This document shows, one piece after another, positions 15,422 to 26,100 of a stretch of DNA of 64,000 nucleotides (position 1 is its first letter; each line of letters opens with the position of its first letter). Position numbers and translations under genes: made by a program. Source of the DNA: Phallus indusiatus (taxonomy: Eukaryota > Basidiomycota > Agaricomycetes > Phallales > Phallaceae); assembly GCA_027605045.1 (NCBI GenBank), contig JAQFWX010000125.1, forward strand, positions 36,199-100,198. The letters are read 5' to 3'. Under the pieces are notes generated by a model, which was not told the origin of the DNA, did no database searches, and saw nothing but the letters and a program-made list of their open reading frames with translations.

Positions 15422-17990
15422 GGTGAGATAACAGTTGCGTTTATACCGAATATAAATATACGCAAAGGGCAGGTTTATATTGTGCGCCGGTTCCAATCCT
15501 AAATAAGCCAACGCCGCACTATGAAAGTCCCGAGTAATGGAGAGCACCCGCTTGCAGATCCTGAATTTTTTCCGCACGGAACTTCTGCCAATACATTGCC
15601 TTATACTTTTACCTGGCACAATTGTTGATGGCGAAAGCCGATTGAATGTGTACTGAGTTGAGATTCATCAACTATGCTGAGACGCTGAGACGACATTCAA
15701 GGAAGCTACGTGAAAGAATAAAGTACTGATGCAATGCTATGACTCATTGCCTTCACTAACTCTCGAACTTAAGTATAGAGGTAAGGCATGTGCATGGCCG
15801 TTTAACCGGTGTCTCATGATCTCCGTTCTTCAGTTGAGGTAATACTCAGTGATGTGCTGTAATGTGCCATTGTAACGTTGGCACGTTTGCCTTGATTCGA
15901 GTTCGCTTCGATTCTCACCCGGACCAAGGTCTTTATTTGGAAAAGGCATATGTTGTCAATGGGATGTGTTAGCCGTAACCACTTGAGACCAAGATTGCGA
16001 CAAGCTCTTGTTGCCATTCACTACTATCTCCAGCTTCTCCACTTTCAAAGTTGACAGTTTGCGCGGGCGTATGGGACTTGCACGAGTTTACAAAGCATGA
16101 TGGTGATCTTGTCAGTTGTCATAAACGTCCGCTGTTCGATGGATCGGTACACCTTCTATAGATGTTCATGCTTTTCTATTGATATGTTCTTTCTATGTTC
16201 ACATTATAGAGACAAAACAGGAAGAAAAAGCCCTGTGCCACGTATTCCTGAGAATCTGGAGTAATCATTGCCATACAGTTGACCTGGGTACGACCTCTCC
16301 TAAAACGTGTTTGGGGATGAAATTTTTGACCCTCGTTGCAACGTTAGTAGAACGGATGGTAGAGCCAAACGTTCTTTTCGAATAGTTATTGAAACCCGTT
16401 TGAGAATCGCCCAAAATAGTGCCGAAACTGCGTAGAACGAAAGAGAAGAAGGTTGTGTCCTTCATCGGAAGACATTCATCCGAAAGGGTTGAGGGTTGTT
16501 CCAGATACAGTTCACAGACGTGCTCGTGTCCGACCATCTCCATAATCACGAAAGTTCCGGGGTGACCTGTATATTCACTTCGCTTAAGGTCAATGTTCGG
16601 GTAGTTCAACAATGTGAGCTTGGGCTTCTTCATAGGTCGATCTCAGGTGAATAGACTTGCGGGACACGTGTCTAAAACATCAAGAAGATATAGCGTGATG
16701 TTGACGAAGAGACGAACCAGAACCGTTTCTTGAACTCATGACATGCCGCCCATGGCAAAAGTGAGAGTACATAACCTTAGCCAAGGATACAGGCCATCAC
16801 CACTGAGCATTCTAAAGCCCACGAAAGGCCACTGCCGATAATTTCGACCAAACAGACGTTCTGTAGATAGAGAACAAGCGATTCTATGCATTGACAGCTC
16901 GAAGTAATACATGTAACTAGGGAGGGATTAGCTTCAGGGAGAAAGACCAGTCACAGAGCGTATGGTAAACTTACAAATCACCAGCCCAATGTTTCTATCA
17001 ATTTCGGTAGAATAGTGAGACAGTATACCCTTGCTAAGTGTCGTGCAACAATTTCCGACTGAGGATGGGATTCGGATCGCGCCAGATGGTTCAGACAGGT
17101 CGTCTTTGAGTAACTGCTACCATCCATGAACAGGACACCAACAGGACAGTGCCAGGTAACAGCACGCACACCGCAGATTCGGGAAAATGCACTTGAGAGT
17201 ACTATGTATTTCTGACATTGATTGTCCATTCGAATGGTGGTTTCTGAGAGGGTTTGCGCATACGTACGTTTTGTTGTACATACACCCACAAAAGAACGTC
17301 TTTGGCAAATTAGTTATATTTAGAACGAAAAGAGGAAAATAAGCACAAACCTGTGATGATACCGTGGTACTTACTGAATACGTCATGACCTCAAAAACTA
17401 GGAGGTGCACGAAACAGCAAAGTTGAAGAGTATGAGACACTCTCTCCTAACACGTCTGGCAACGGAATCTTGATGTTTGTCTTAAACATATTATGGATGG
17501 GATATTCTCTTTGATAAAAAATGCAAAAAAAGGTGATAGTTGTAAGTTGAAATAAAGGGTAGTTCATAAAAGGGTTCATTGTGATGAAGCCACAAGGGTT
17601 CGGTTCCGGTTCTTGAAGATGAATAGTGATAATTGCCCTTTGAATGTGATTTGGAACAACACTTACTGCCCATGACTGTTAGATACCTAACACATGATAT
17701 CCCCGAGCTAGTCTAAGAGGTTTCATTATCGCGAGCAAATCGCGAGAAGTTCTTGTTTCCGTGACGTGACTGTAGTGACTTGCTTGCCGAATTATTAGAT
17801 TTAGGTTCAACAGCCGCCACCAGTGACCAGTACCATTCATCATGATGATAGAAGAAGCCGCGTCAAATCATGGATTGGATAGTACAAGTTAAAAAAAGAG
17901 AAATGTCACGAAAAACGAGACAACAAGCATGACTAAAAATATAAGGTTCCCACCCTCGAGTTGTTCTGGAACGAATATTTCACCTCCACA
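15422..17990. other. Gene-poor stretch left of the LINE insertion
   Basis: It holds the promoter side of the carboxypeptidase and then mostly undefined sequence. The only segment I can relate to anything is the relic near 16290-16400. Open frames at 16978-17440 minus are cysteine-rich but overlap each other and resemble nothing I know. The right end is the insertion site of the LINE, so DNA here originally adjoined the NACHT gene now at 30.1 kb and may hold its old promoter. Confidence 0.45.
16285..16400 (-). pseudogene. Eroded copy of an unrecognised gene, matching 60.3 kb
   Basis: Read on the minus strand in one frame, this gives KNVWLYHPFY, a stop, then RCNEGQKFHPQTRFRRGRT. The segment at 60270-60370 minus gives GLWFQNPSPKGCNEGQ, then IYIAKYILRERRT. 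The DNA is also alike around the shared gaccctcgttgcar core. The in-frame stop and the loss of similarity on both sides point to a decayed copy. The family is unknown to me. Confidence 0.4.
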
Positions 17991-18004
17991 CACCATTGCA
18001 GTGT
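17991..18004. repeat. Target-site duplication of the LINE, left copy
   Basis: CACCATTGCAGTGT occurs here and again at 30085-30098, exactly bounding the LINE. A 14-bp duplication is of the size made by target-primed reverse transcription. Confidence 0.85.
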
Positions 18005-18020
18005 GTGTGTGTGTGTGTGT
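18001..18020. repeat. (GT)10 tract at the LINE 3' end
   Basis: Ten GT units lie at the 3' terminus of the minus-strand LINE, which on its own strand reads ...CTAACACACAC. It overlaps the duplicated site by four bases. It is best read as the simple-repeat tail of the element in place of poly(A). Confidence 0.75.
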
Positions 18021-18153
18021 TAGTCCGTAAGTCCCAGAGGGCATGGCCCTATGTATAGGGACTTTTACTCGGTAGTGTCGTCGCGTCGCGTCATTAACGG
18101 ATGCTTGTGTCGCTTATCAGGCGCGTAGTGGGGCGTTGTGGGGTGCCACGTTC

Positions 18154-21100
18154 TCACGAGCGTGCTTCATCGATCGTCGCTCGTCTCCCTTTCTTCTTCC
18201 TCTGTTTTCCCTCCGGCTCGTCCAGCTTCCCGTGCGTTCGGACGAAACGACCTGTTCTATTGATATACTCGAAGAGTACTTTCGTCGCCGTTGGATCTTT
18301 TAGCAATTGGTGCTTCGGGACAATGTGCCGTTTGAAGTGCTGTTGGATCTTGACGCGATACGTGTCATATCGTGGGCAAATGCATAAAAAGTGCGTAATG
18401 GTTTCTGCGTCCATCTGGCATGCTGGACATAGTGGCGTTTCTGATCTTCCTATCTTGTGCAGGTGACTGTTCAGCTGCGCATGGCCTGTTCGTAGCTGCA
18501 TTAGTACTGTAATATTTCGTCTAGGCCACTTAGCAGTTCTTCTCAGGAAAGATGGTCCGGGCAGACTTGCGTCAACTTCCTTCATCTTCTGATACCGTGG
18601 TGATTCTTGCCATTTATTTTTCGCTCGCGATTTCAGACCGGCCTCCATTGCTTGTCTTGCTGCAGATCTGCTAATTGGCAAATTCCGTAAGTATTTCATG
18701 TGCTCACTCTCTTTGTCCCCTTCAGTTATGGCTTTCGCAGCTTCTTCATCCGCTTCCTCATTACCCGCAACTTCTTCATGCCCTGGCACCCACGCTAAGG
18801 TGACTTGCTTGCCCTGTTTTTTGTACAGATCTTCGACTTCCGTCTGAATCTGCTCCACTAGGTGTTGTCCTGGGCCTGCCCTCTGTTTCACGGTCGCTCT
18901 GATCGCCGCTTGATTGTCGAGCATGATGCAAACCCTGTTCGCCCATCTCAGCCGTCTCGCAATGTCTAGCGCTAGCAGTATTCCTGTTAGCTCGGCTTCA
19001 TAAACTGTGTGCTCTGTGTCTGGTCCCAGCAGTTTCCGTCTAACGTGCTTTCGTCCGTTGGCTGCGGTGTATACCGCGGCTGCCCCTATCTTTCCATCTC
19101 GTCCTGAGCCATCTGAGAATATTACGTGACTTCCGTTGTAAGCATCAACTCTTTGTTTTGCCTCTGCCTTGTCTGACGCAATCTCTATCTGGTGTCTTTT
19201 TTCCCATTTTGGTCCCCAGGTGTGAGGCTTAATACATTCGTAGCTCGCCGCCTGGGCTCCCACTATCCTCATGACCTCGTGTAAGGGTGTTCTGTGCCTC
19301 GCTATATACCTTTTAGCTGCTCGTTTAACCTGTCTATACAGGATGTGTGTCTTTGGCAGGGTAGCTAATCTGGTGGCCGCATTGCAGATTACCTTTTCTA
19401 CCATTAGGTGAAAAGGTAGAATGTTCGCGTGTGCATCTAAAATGTCAGTGGCTGTAGATCTCATTGCACCTGTGATCATGATGGCTGCCTCTCTCTGTAC
19501 TCTGGCCAGCTTTTTAATCATGCCCTTCGCCCCCGTTGTTCCCGCTGTTCCTTTTGCCAGGAATATTTCTGCCGCGTACAACATTTTTGGCAGCGCCACT
19601 GTCAAAAAATACCGTCTCATGTATCTCATTGCGACTCCTTTTGTCGGCTTGGCAAGGCGCTTGTATTGGCTGAGCCAGGTTATCCCTTTCTGCAACGCAT
19701 AATTGGCATGGGTCTTGAATCTCAACTCCTCGTCCAACATGATACCTAGGAACTTGTGGTGAGTTTTTGGTTCTATCCGCATACCATTTATGTTGATTGC
19801 TGGTCGTGATCTAGGGATGGTCTTTTTTGGGTTGTCTGGGTCTTTTTCTCGCTTTCTTGAGAAGCCGACTAGGGCAAACTTGTCTATCGCGAAAGCGCAG
19901 TTGTGTGTGGTTGCCCAGCTATTGGCTCCTGTGGGTTTATCCATCATTTCCTCCAGCTTTTCGACCGCCTCTTCTAATGTTTTGGCTCTTGCTAGTAGTG
20001 TTGTGTCGTCTGCGAAGATTACTACCTCCTCATTTTTCTTATCCTCTACAATGTCTGCCAAAGCTGCGTTGTAGAATGCAAAAATTGGTCCGGATTCGGG
20101 TCTTCCCTGATCCAAACCTATCTTCAGTTCTCTTGGCTCGGATTTGTAATTGTTGAAGGTCAGCATGGTTTTTCTTTCCCTTAGCACTTCGCTGAACCAA
20201 TCTGCATACTGCTTAGGTACCCCTCGCTTCCGCATGCTGTGTGTCAACCATTCTGGTAACACACTTGGGAACGCCGCTTTAATGTCTAGGAAGAGTGCCG
20301 CCACCTCATCCCCTGCCCGCCATGCATTCTTGATGAATGACACTGTGTGTTGGATCGCATCTGTTGTAGTTCGGCCCGGTCTGCATCCAAACTGGGTTGG
20401 GGGTAGTAGCGCATGTTTGTCAGCATAGTATAGTAAGTCTTCTGATACACACGATGATAACACTTTACCAATAGTATCTAGCAGTGCTATTGGTCGGTAT
20501 GCGCCTGGGTTTGTGTAGTCGGGCTTTCCCGGTTTTCTGATGACCACTATGATGGAGTCTTTCCATTCTTGCGGGAAGTACTTTAGCTTAAAGGTAGCAC
20601 GAAACAGAGGGCCAAGGATTGGGATAATAAGGTCTGCAGTTTTTATCAGTACTACATTGGGGATGCCATTCGCACCTGGCGCCTTATATGGTTTCAGCCT
20701 TTCAATAGCCCTCCGGACTTGTTCATTGGTTATTGGCCTGAACTTGAATGCCGCTGGCGGGTACTTGTGCTGTTGTGGTGGTCTTGGGTAAGCTCTTGTT
20801 TGCGGGAAAAATGTGCTAAGAAAAAGGTCTGCCTTTTCTTCATCTCGTTCTACTTGTATCTGCTCGCCATTTTGATTGACGGCTTTTAGTGACAAAGTTT
20901 TGGAGTTAGCACCATCGGTTGGCTCGCCTGATACATACTTGTGAGCTACCCATACTGTTTTTTCATCCAACTCTCTTAAGAAGCCTTCCCAGTGTGATTG
21001 TTTTGCGTTGTGGATCATTTGGGCATACCGGTTTTGTTCGGCTCGGAGTTCATTGTGTACTGGGTCCTCTGTATCATGCCGCCTTTTCCTACTTCTGTTT

Positions 21101-21297
21101 CTGAGGCTTCGCACATTTTTGTTTGCTGCTGTTAGCTCCTCCGTCCACCATCGCTTAGAGAAGGAGGTAATTTGAGCCTTGGGTACTATTTCCTTGACCG
21201 TGTCACTCAAGCTTTTCATCAGTTTTGATAGGCGTTCATCAAAATCTTCTCTGTCTGCGACCTGCTCATCTTTGTCTATTCGTTCTAGCCTGGGCTT
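18154..21297 (-). pseudogene. LINE ORF2, C-terminal part: reverse transcriptase, RNase H, zinc knuckle
   Basis: This is the larger, downstream piece of ORF2, cut from its endonuclease part by the LTR element. Counting from the Met at 21219, RT motifs run from about residue 170 (RPITNEQVRRAIERLKPYKA) through YRPIALLDTIGKVL, AALFLDIKAAFPSV and the catalytic FADD near residue 404. RNase H begins with FSDGSGRDG near residue 703 and includes YEAELTGILLAL, MLDNQAA and WVPGHEEVAGNEEAD. A C-terminal CPAC..H..C zinc motif lies near residue 930. The frame stays open to the edge of the LTR element (about 26 more codons). Only the insertion breaks it. Confidence 0.93.
21293..21297. repeat. 5-bp target-site duplication of the LTR element, left copy
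   Basis: GGCTT directly precedes the 5' LTR and recurs directly after the 3' LTR at 27522-27526. Five bases is the usual length for gypsy-type integrases. Confidence 0.88.
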
Positions 21298-21556
21298 TGT
21301 CAGGGTACGCTACCGCGTCCCCTCATTTTCCTTATTTATTATCATCGGTATATGTTTATTTCTATTTCATTTACATTTCCCGTCCATTACTTTCACTTTC
21401 CGTTTCCTTGTTCTGCCTCCATTTCACTTTCTTTACTCGCGCGCGTCGCGCGCTCGTACTCGGCGTGATGCCCGTGACATCACGTCGCTTAGGTTCGGTT
21501 CGGGCGTCTAGCACTTAGCTGTGTCAGGGCCGCACGCCGCGTTATCGTTTTTCATG

Positions 21557-21562
21557 TATATA
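21557..21562 (+). promoter_or_regulatory. TATA box of the LTR promoter
   Basis: TATATA stands 28-33 bases upstream of the A at 21590, the transcript start expected if the element self-primes. The same box is present in the 3' LTR. Confidence 0.6.
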
Positions 21563-21600
21563 GTCGCTGTCCCTAGAGTGAGGGTCCCTAAGCTTGTTCT

Positions 21601-21673
21601 CTTAGGATCCCCTCCCTCTAGGTGAGTAGTATAGTTATCGTCCAATATAGTACTTAGGATCCCCTCCCTCTAG
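21601..21673 (+). repeat. Pair of 21-bp direct repeats inside the LTR
   Basis: The copies at 21601-21621 and 21653-21673 start CTTAGGATCCCC and end CCTCTAG. They sit just downstream of the predicted transcript start, in the R/U5 part. The role is unknown. Confidence 0.8.
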
Positions 21674-21697
21674 TGTGAGCTGAGTAGCCCTGACAGT

Positions 21698-21708
21698 AGA
21701 ACAAGCTT
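21698..21708 (+). promoter_or_regulatory. Self-priming primer-binding site
   Basis: AGAACAAGCTT starts two bases after the LTR end. It is the exact reverse complement of AAGCTTGTTCT at 21590-21600 in the LTR, about 30 bases after the TATA box. In Tf1/sushi-type elements the first 11 bases of the transcript fold back on such a site and prime minus-strand DNA. No tRNA 3'-end complement (TGG...) is present here. Confidence 0.72.
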
Positions 21709-21860
21709 CTACTCGCAGACTGGTCGTTTCTATCGACACTCACTATTGAAAAATCGCGCTCGACACCGACTATCGCAGCGTCGTATTTTCCCCTCGAGTC
21801 CCGTCTATAATCGACCCCTCTGCTCCGTCCTAAAACCCCTTTTTCCTTTCTCTCTCTCTC

Positions 21861-23171
21861 ATGGATTCCTCACCCCCACCCTCTGCACCCCAAATCGTCA
21901 CCCTCGAAGATGTGGCGACTATTATCATGCGGCAATTCGCGGAAATGGATGCCCGCATGGCAAGACAGGAATCCCAGGCCTCACAGATGATTGAGGTCCT
22001 ACGGAGCATCCGAGACGCGGCTAGAGCTGCTCCTACCCAAAACACCCCTGTTGACGACGCGTCCTCACCTGGACAACCGCCGGCTCCTGAGCATCAAGCC
22101 AGTTCACGCTCTTCCCGAAATACCCGACCTGCTGTACCTCCTTCGTTCGACGGAGATCGCTCCAAGGGTCGTGCCTTCTGGAACACCGTCGAGTTTTACA
22201 TGAGTATATGCAGTCGCGATTTCGAGACTGATGAACTCAAAATCGGCTGGGCAATGTCGTACATGAATGAAGGCCGCGCCCTTACCTTCAGCGAATCTAT
22301 GCTGAAAAAGTATCAAAGAGGAGAGAAGCCCTTCGCTGACTGGAATGCCTTTCGGGAACGATTCAAGGCTGATTTCTTTCCACAATCCGAGCAAGAGGAT
22401 GCCATCAACACCCTCTATTCCAACCGCTATGTCCAAGGCAACAGGACTGTAGAAGAGTATGTGGACGCCTTCCGCGTGCTCATTGAGCACGCTGGCTTTA
22501 CGGAAGGACTCGCCATTAACACGTACTTTCGTAACGGTTTGGACCCGGCAATTGCATCTCTGGTAGCGACAATGAAGGACCGACCCGCACTCCACGACTA
22601 CGAGGGCTGGATCAGGCAAGCACGCATGTTTGACATGGACAGGCGTGCCAACGAGGCTTTCACTGCTGCTCGTCGCCGACTCGTAGGCTCTGGAACGGTT
22701 CAGACGAATCCCGCGATCGTCCCCATTAATCGACCCCGTCCCAACCCTTTTCCGTCGTATCAGACCCTCCAGATCCAGAGGAGGCCCCCTGCCCCTTCCT
22801 ATCAAGCTCCTTCTTACCCACCTCCCAGGCCAGCACCTCAACTCGCGCCCGCGTTGTCTCCTAGACCTGCGGCTTCTGCTCCTACATCCCAGGTTAGACA
22901 TGACCCGATGGACGTTGACGCTGCTCGTCGACGCTTAGGCCCAGAATCAACCAGATGTCATCGTTGTGGAGCAGCAGGCCATTGGGCTCGTGAATGCCCT
23001 CGCGCGTACGACATTCGGTATCTTCAGCCCGACGAATTGGACGACAATATCGCACATTTGTTGGCCCAGAAAGACGCGTTGGAAGCCCAGGCGCGTGGCG
23101 ACTCTGCTCTGACCCAAGGCGAGACTGTGGCTGCAACAGAGGTAGAGGATTTTCAAAACGGCGACGAGTGA
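21861..23171 (+). CDS. LTR retrotransposon Gag
   Basis: This is the capsid/nucleocapsid polyprotein (436 residues) that packages element RNA in cytoplasmic particles. The ATG at 21861 lies 165 bp after the LTR. Residues about 90-270 form a retrotransposon Gag domain with FWNTVEFYMSICS, DWNAFRERFKADFFP, RTVEEYVDAFRVLIEHAGF and FRNGLDPAI. A Pro-rich linker follows, and one CCHC knuckle (CHRCGAAGHWARECP) lies near residue 372. The stop TGA at 23169-23171 overlaps the pol frame by about 180 bases, with pol at -1. I saw no canonical slippery heptamer in the overlap, so how Pol is made is open. Confidence 0.95.
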   Translation: MDSSPPPSAPQIVTLEDVATIIMRQFAEMDARMARQESQASQMIEVLRSIRDAARAAPTQNTPVDDASSPGQPPAPEHQASSRSSRNTRPAVPPSFDGDRSKGRAFWNTVEFYMSICSRDFETDELKIGWAMSYMNEGRALTFSESMLKKYQRGEKPFADWNAFRERFKADFFPQSEQEDAINTLYSNRYVQGNRTVEEYVDAFRVLIEHAGFTEGLAINTYFRNGLDPAIASLVATMKDRPALHDYEGWIRQARMFDMDRRANEAFTAARRRLVGSGTVQTNPAIVPINRPRPNPFPSYQTLQIQRRPPAPSYQAPSYPPPRPAPQLAPALSPRPAASAPTSQVRHDPMDVDAARRRLGPESTRCHRCGAAGHWARECPRAYDIRYLQPDELDDNIAHLLAQKDALEAQARGDSALTQGETVAATEVEDFQNGDE

Positions 23172-26100
23172 TAGATGCACCCTCGTTGCCGACATCTAAT
23201 AGATTCGACATTTTGTACATAGATCGCGAACAAAATGACATTCCTGATTCGAATCTAACTACCCCTGCTGCATCCCCTGATAAACCCAAAGAATCGCCTC
23301 CACCTGCCACACGTTCTGTTTCTACCCCATGTATGCTGTCGCCTTCTCAACGTCGCGCATTGCCAAGTGAATACCGACTTGCAGCTACCGCTGGTACGCA
23401 GAAGCTGGAGATCCCGGTAGAACTGCAAAGTGTTGACACTGGAGCCCTGCTGCACAGCAAGGCCATGCTGGACACTGGGGCTAGTGGCATGTTCCTCGAT
23501 CGCGACTTTGTCGAGAAACATCGACTTCCCTCCGTACGTCTTGCTAAACCCATTCCCGTGTTTAATGTCGACGGTACACCCAATCATGCCGGCTCTATCA
23601 CCCACGTCGTTGACCTGGTCGTTCGCTTTCGGGATCATTCTGAACGCACCCTGTTCGCCGTTACCTCCCTCAAGTATCCCGTGTTGTTTGGGCTGCCGTG
23701 GTTCAAGGCCCACAATCCCGTCATAGATTACACGACTGGTCAAGTAGAATTCATGCGCTGCAGCCCTAGTTGTAGATCCTGTGCTCCACGCTGGCCAGCG
23801 GGTAAACTCTCTAAGCGTGCGTTCCAACAGATCCGACGCGCACCTCTGCCTGAACTCGACGACACGGAGACCAGCGATCCTGACATACCAGACCTGGTCA
23901 ACGTCGAGACTGAAATTGAGGAAGGTGATCGACTGTTCGCGATATCAATGCTGCCCGACGAGCCCGATACTCACCGCATATATGCCACCGAGACCATCTC
24001 CCAACGACTGGCCCAGGCCCATGCCAACAACTCGGACGCACCAACTCCCAAGGGTTTTCGGGATATCGTGCCAGAGATGTTCCATGACTTTGCCGACATT
24101 TTTTCGAAGGAGTCGTTCGACTCGTTGCCGCAGTCGAAGAAATGGGACCACCCGATAGAGCTTGTGCCAGGTTCTGAACCCAAGTCGTGCAAGATCTACC
24201 CGTTGTCGCCCAACGAACAAGCCGAGTTAGACGCGTTTCTAGAAGAAAACCTTGCGTCTGGACGAATCCGACCCTCCAAGTCGCCCATGGCATCCCCGGT
24301 GTTCTTCATCAAGAAGAAAGACGGCTCTCTTCGTCTCATCCAGGACTATCGGGCATTGAATGCTATGACGATTAAGAACCGTTACCCGCTGCCCCTGATC
24401 TCAGAGCTCATCAATAAATTACAAGGTGCCCGGTACTTTACCAAGCTGGACGTGCGCTGGGGTTACAACAATGTGCGGATAAAGGAAGGAGACGAGTGGA
24501 AGGCTGCTTTCCGCACCAACCGCGGCCTTTTCGAACCTCTGGTAATGTTCTTTGGTCTCACTAATAGCCCTGCGACCTTCCAGACAATGATGAACGAGAT
24601 CTTCGAGGACATGATCTCGGAGGGTGTCGTTGCCGTCTATATCGACGACATTCTCATCTATACTCGGGATCGGGAACAACATGACCAGGTAACACGACGC
24701 GTTCTCGAACGTCTCCGCGAGCACAAGCTGTATCTCAAGGCAGAGAAGTGCGAGTTCTGTCGGACTAAGATCGAGTACTTGGGTGTTGTCATTTCCGAGA
24801 ACACAGTCGAGATGGATCCCGCGAAAGTCTCGGGTGTCAGAGACTGGCCCGTCCCGAAGAACGTCACCGAGGTCCAGTCCTTCCTGGGCTTCGCCAACTT
24901 CTACCGTCGGTTTATCAAGGATTTCGCGCGTATTGCCAATCCCATGTTCGGGTTAACCAAGAAGGATACGCCCTTCGTCTGGTCCGACACTTGTCAGCAC
25001 GCTTTCGATACTCTGAAGTCGTCAATCACCTCTGCTCCTATTCTCCTCATCCCCAACCCCGCTAATCCTTACCGGGTTGAAGCAGACAGCTCCGACTTTG
25101 CAACAGGCGCGGTTCTTTCACAGTTGTCGAGCGAAGACGGCAAATGGCACCCAGTTGCGTTCTTCTCGAAGGCCCTCAGTCCCGTTGAACGCAACTACGA
25201 GATTCACGACAAGGAGATGCTCGCTATCATACGGTCCTTGGAGGAATGGCGACACTTTCTTGAAGGCGCGTCTCATCCTATCGACATACGGACTGATCAC
25301 AAGAATCTGGAGTATTTCATGTCCGCACGTAACCTCAATCGTCGTCAAGCCAGATGGTCAGTATATCTCTCGCGATTCGACTTTACTCTGCAGCATATAC
25401 CGGGTAAATCAATGGGTAAACCTGATGGCCTGTCCCGCCGCCCAGACCATGGCTCGGGAAAGGACGACAATCGTGGCGTCACCTTAATCCGACCTGAAAT
25501 GTTTGCAATCAATGCTCTGCAAACATTCCGTCTTAAGGGGGAGGAGGAGGACCTTTTACGCCAGATTCGCAAGGCCAATCGGGAAGGCAAGGTCGAGGAT
25601 AGTGTGTCTAAAGCCGTTGCAACACTTCGTGCACTGGGTGGTCGCTCAGCTCACTCGTCGGAATGGTTCGAGGATCAGGACCTCCTTTATTATCGTGGCA
25701 AGGTTTACGTGCCAAATGTGGACGAGTTGCGTCGGAAAATCCTTTCTAGACACCACGACACCAAACTCGGTGGCCACCCGGGTCGTTTCAAGACCCTCGA
25801 GCTCGTTTCGCGCACCTTTTGGTGGCCAGGCATCTCTAGGTACGTGCAACGCTATGTAGAGGCCTGCGATATGTGTCTACGTACGAAACCGTCTCGTCAT
25901 GCTCCCTATGGACTTCTCCGACCCACAGAAGTGCCAAGTCGACCCTGGGAACACATCTCAGTCGACTTCATCGTGGAGCTGCCAGAATCCAACGGTTTTG
26001 ACGCGATCCTCTCTGTCGTCGACTCTCTCACCAAACGGGTTCACTTCGTGCCGACATTTACGACACTTGACGCGACAGGTCTGGCCCGACTGTACCTTCA

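Larger units (their letters stand above)
21298..21695 (+). repeat. 5' LTR
   Basis: The LTR begins TGTCAGGG and ends CCCTGACA, an 8-bp perfect terminal inverted repeat. A TATATA box lies at 21557-21562 and the likely transcript start at 21590. It contains a cgcgcgcgtcgcgcgc palindrome near 21440 and a 21-bp direct repeat (21601-21621 and 21653-21673). Its length equals that of the 3' LTR. Confidence 0.95.

Noticed and set aside
22104..24293. Several antisense and alternate frames over gag and pol
   Set aside because: They overlap confirmed retrotransposon frames and show no domains; they follow from GC-rich codon usage.
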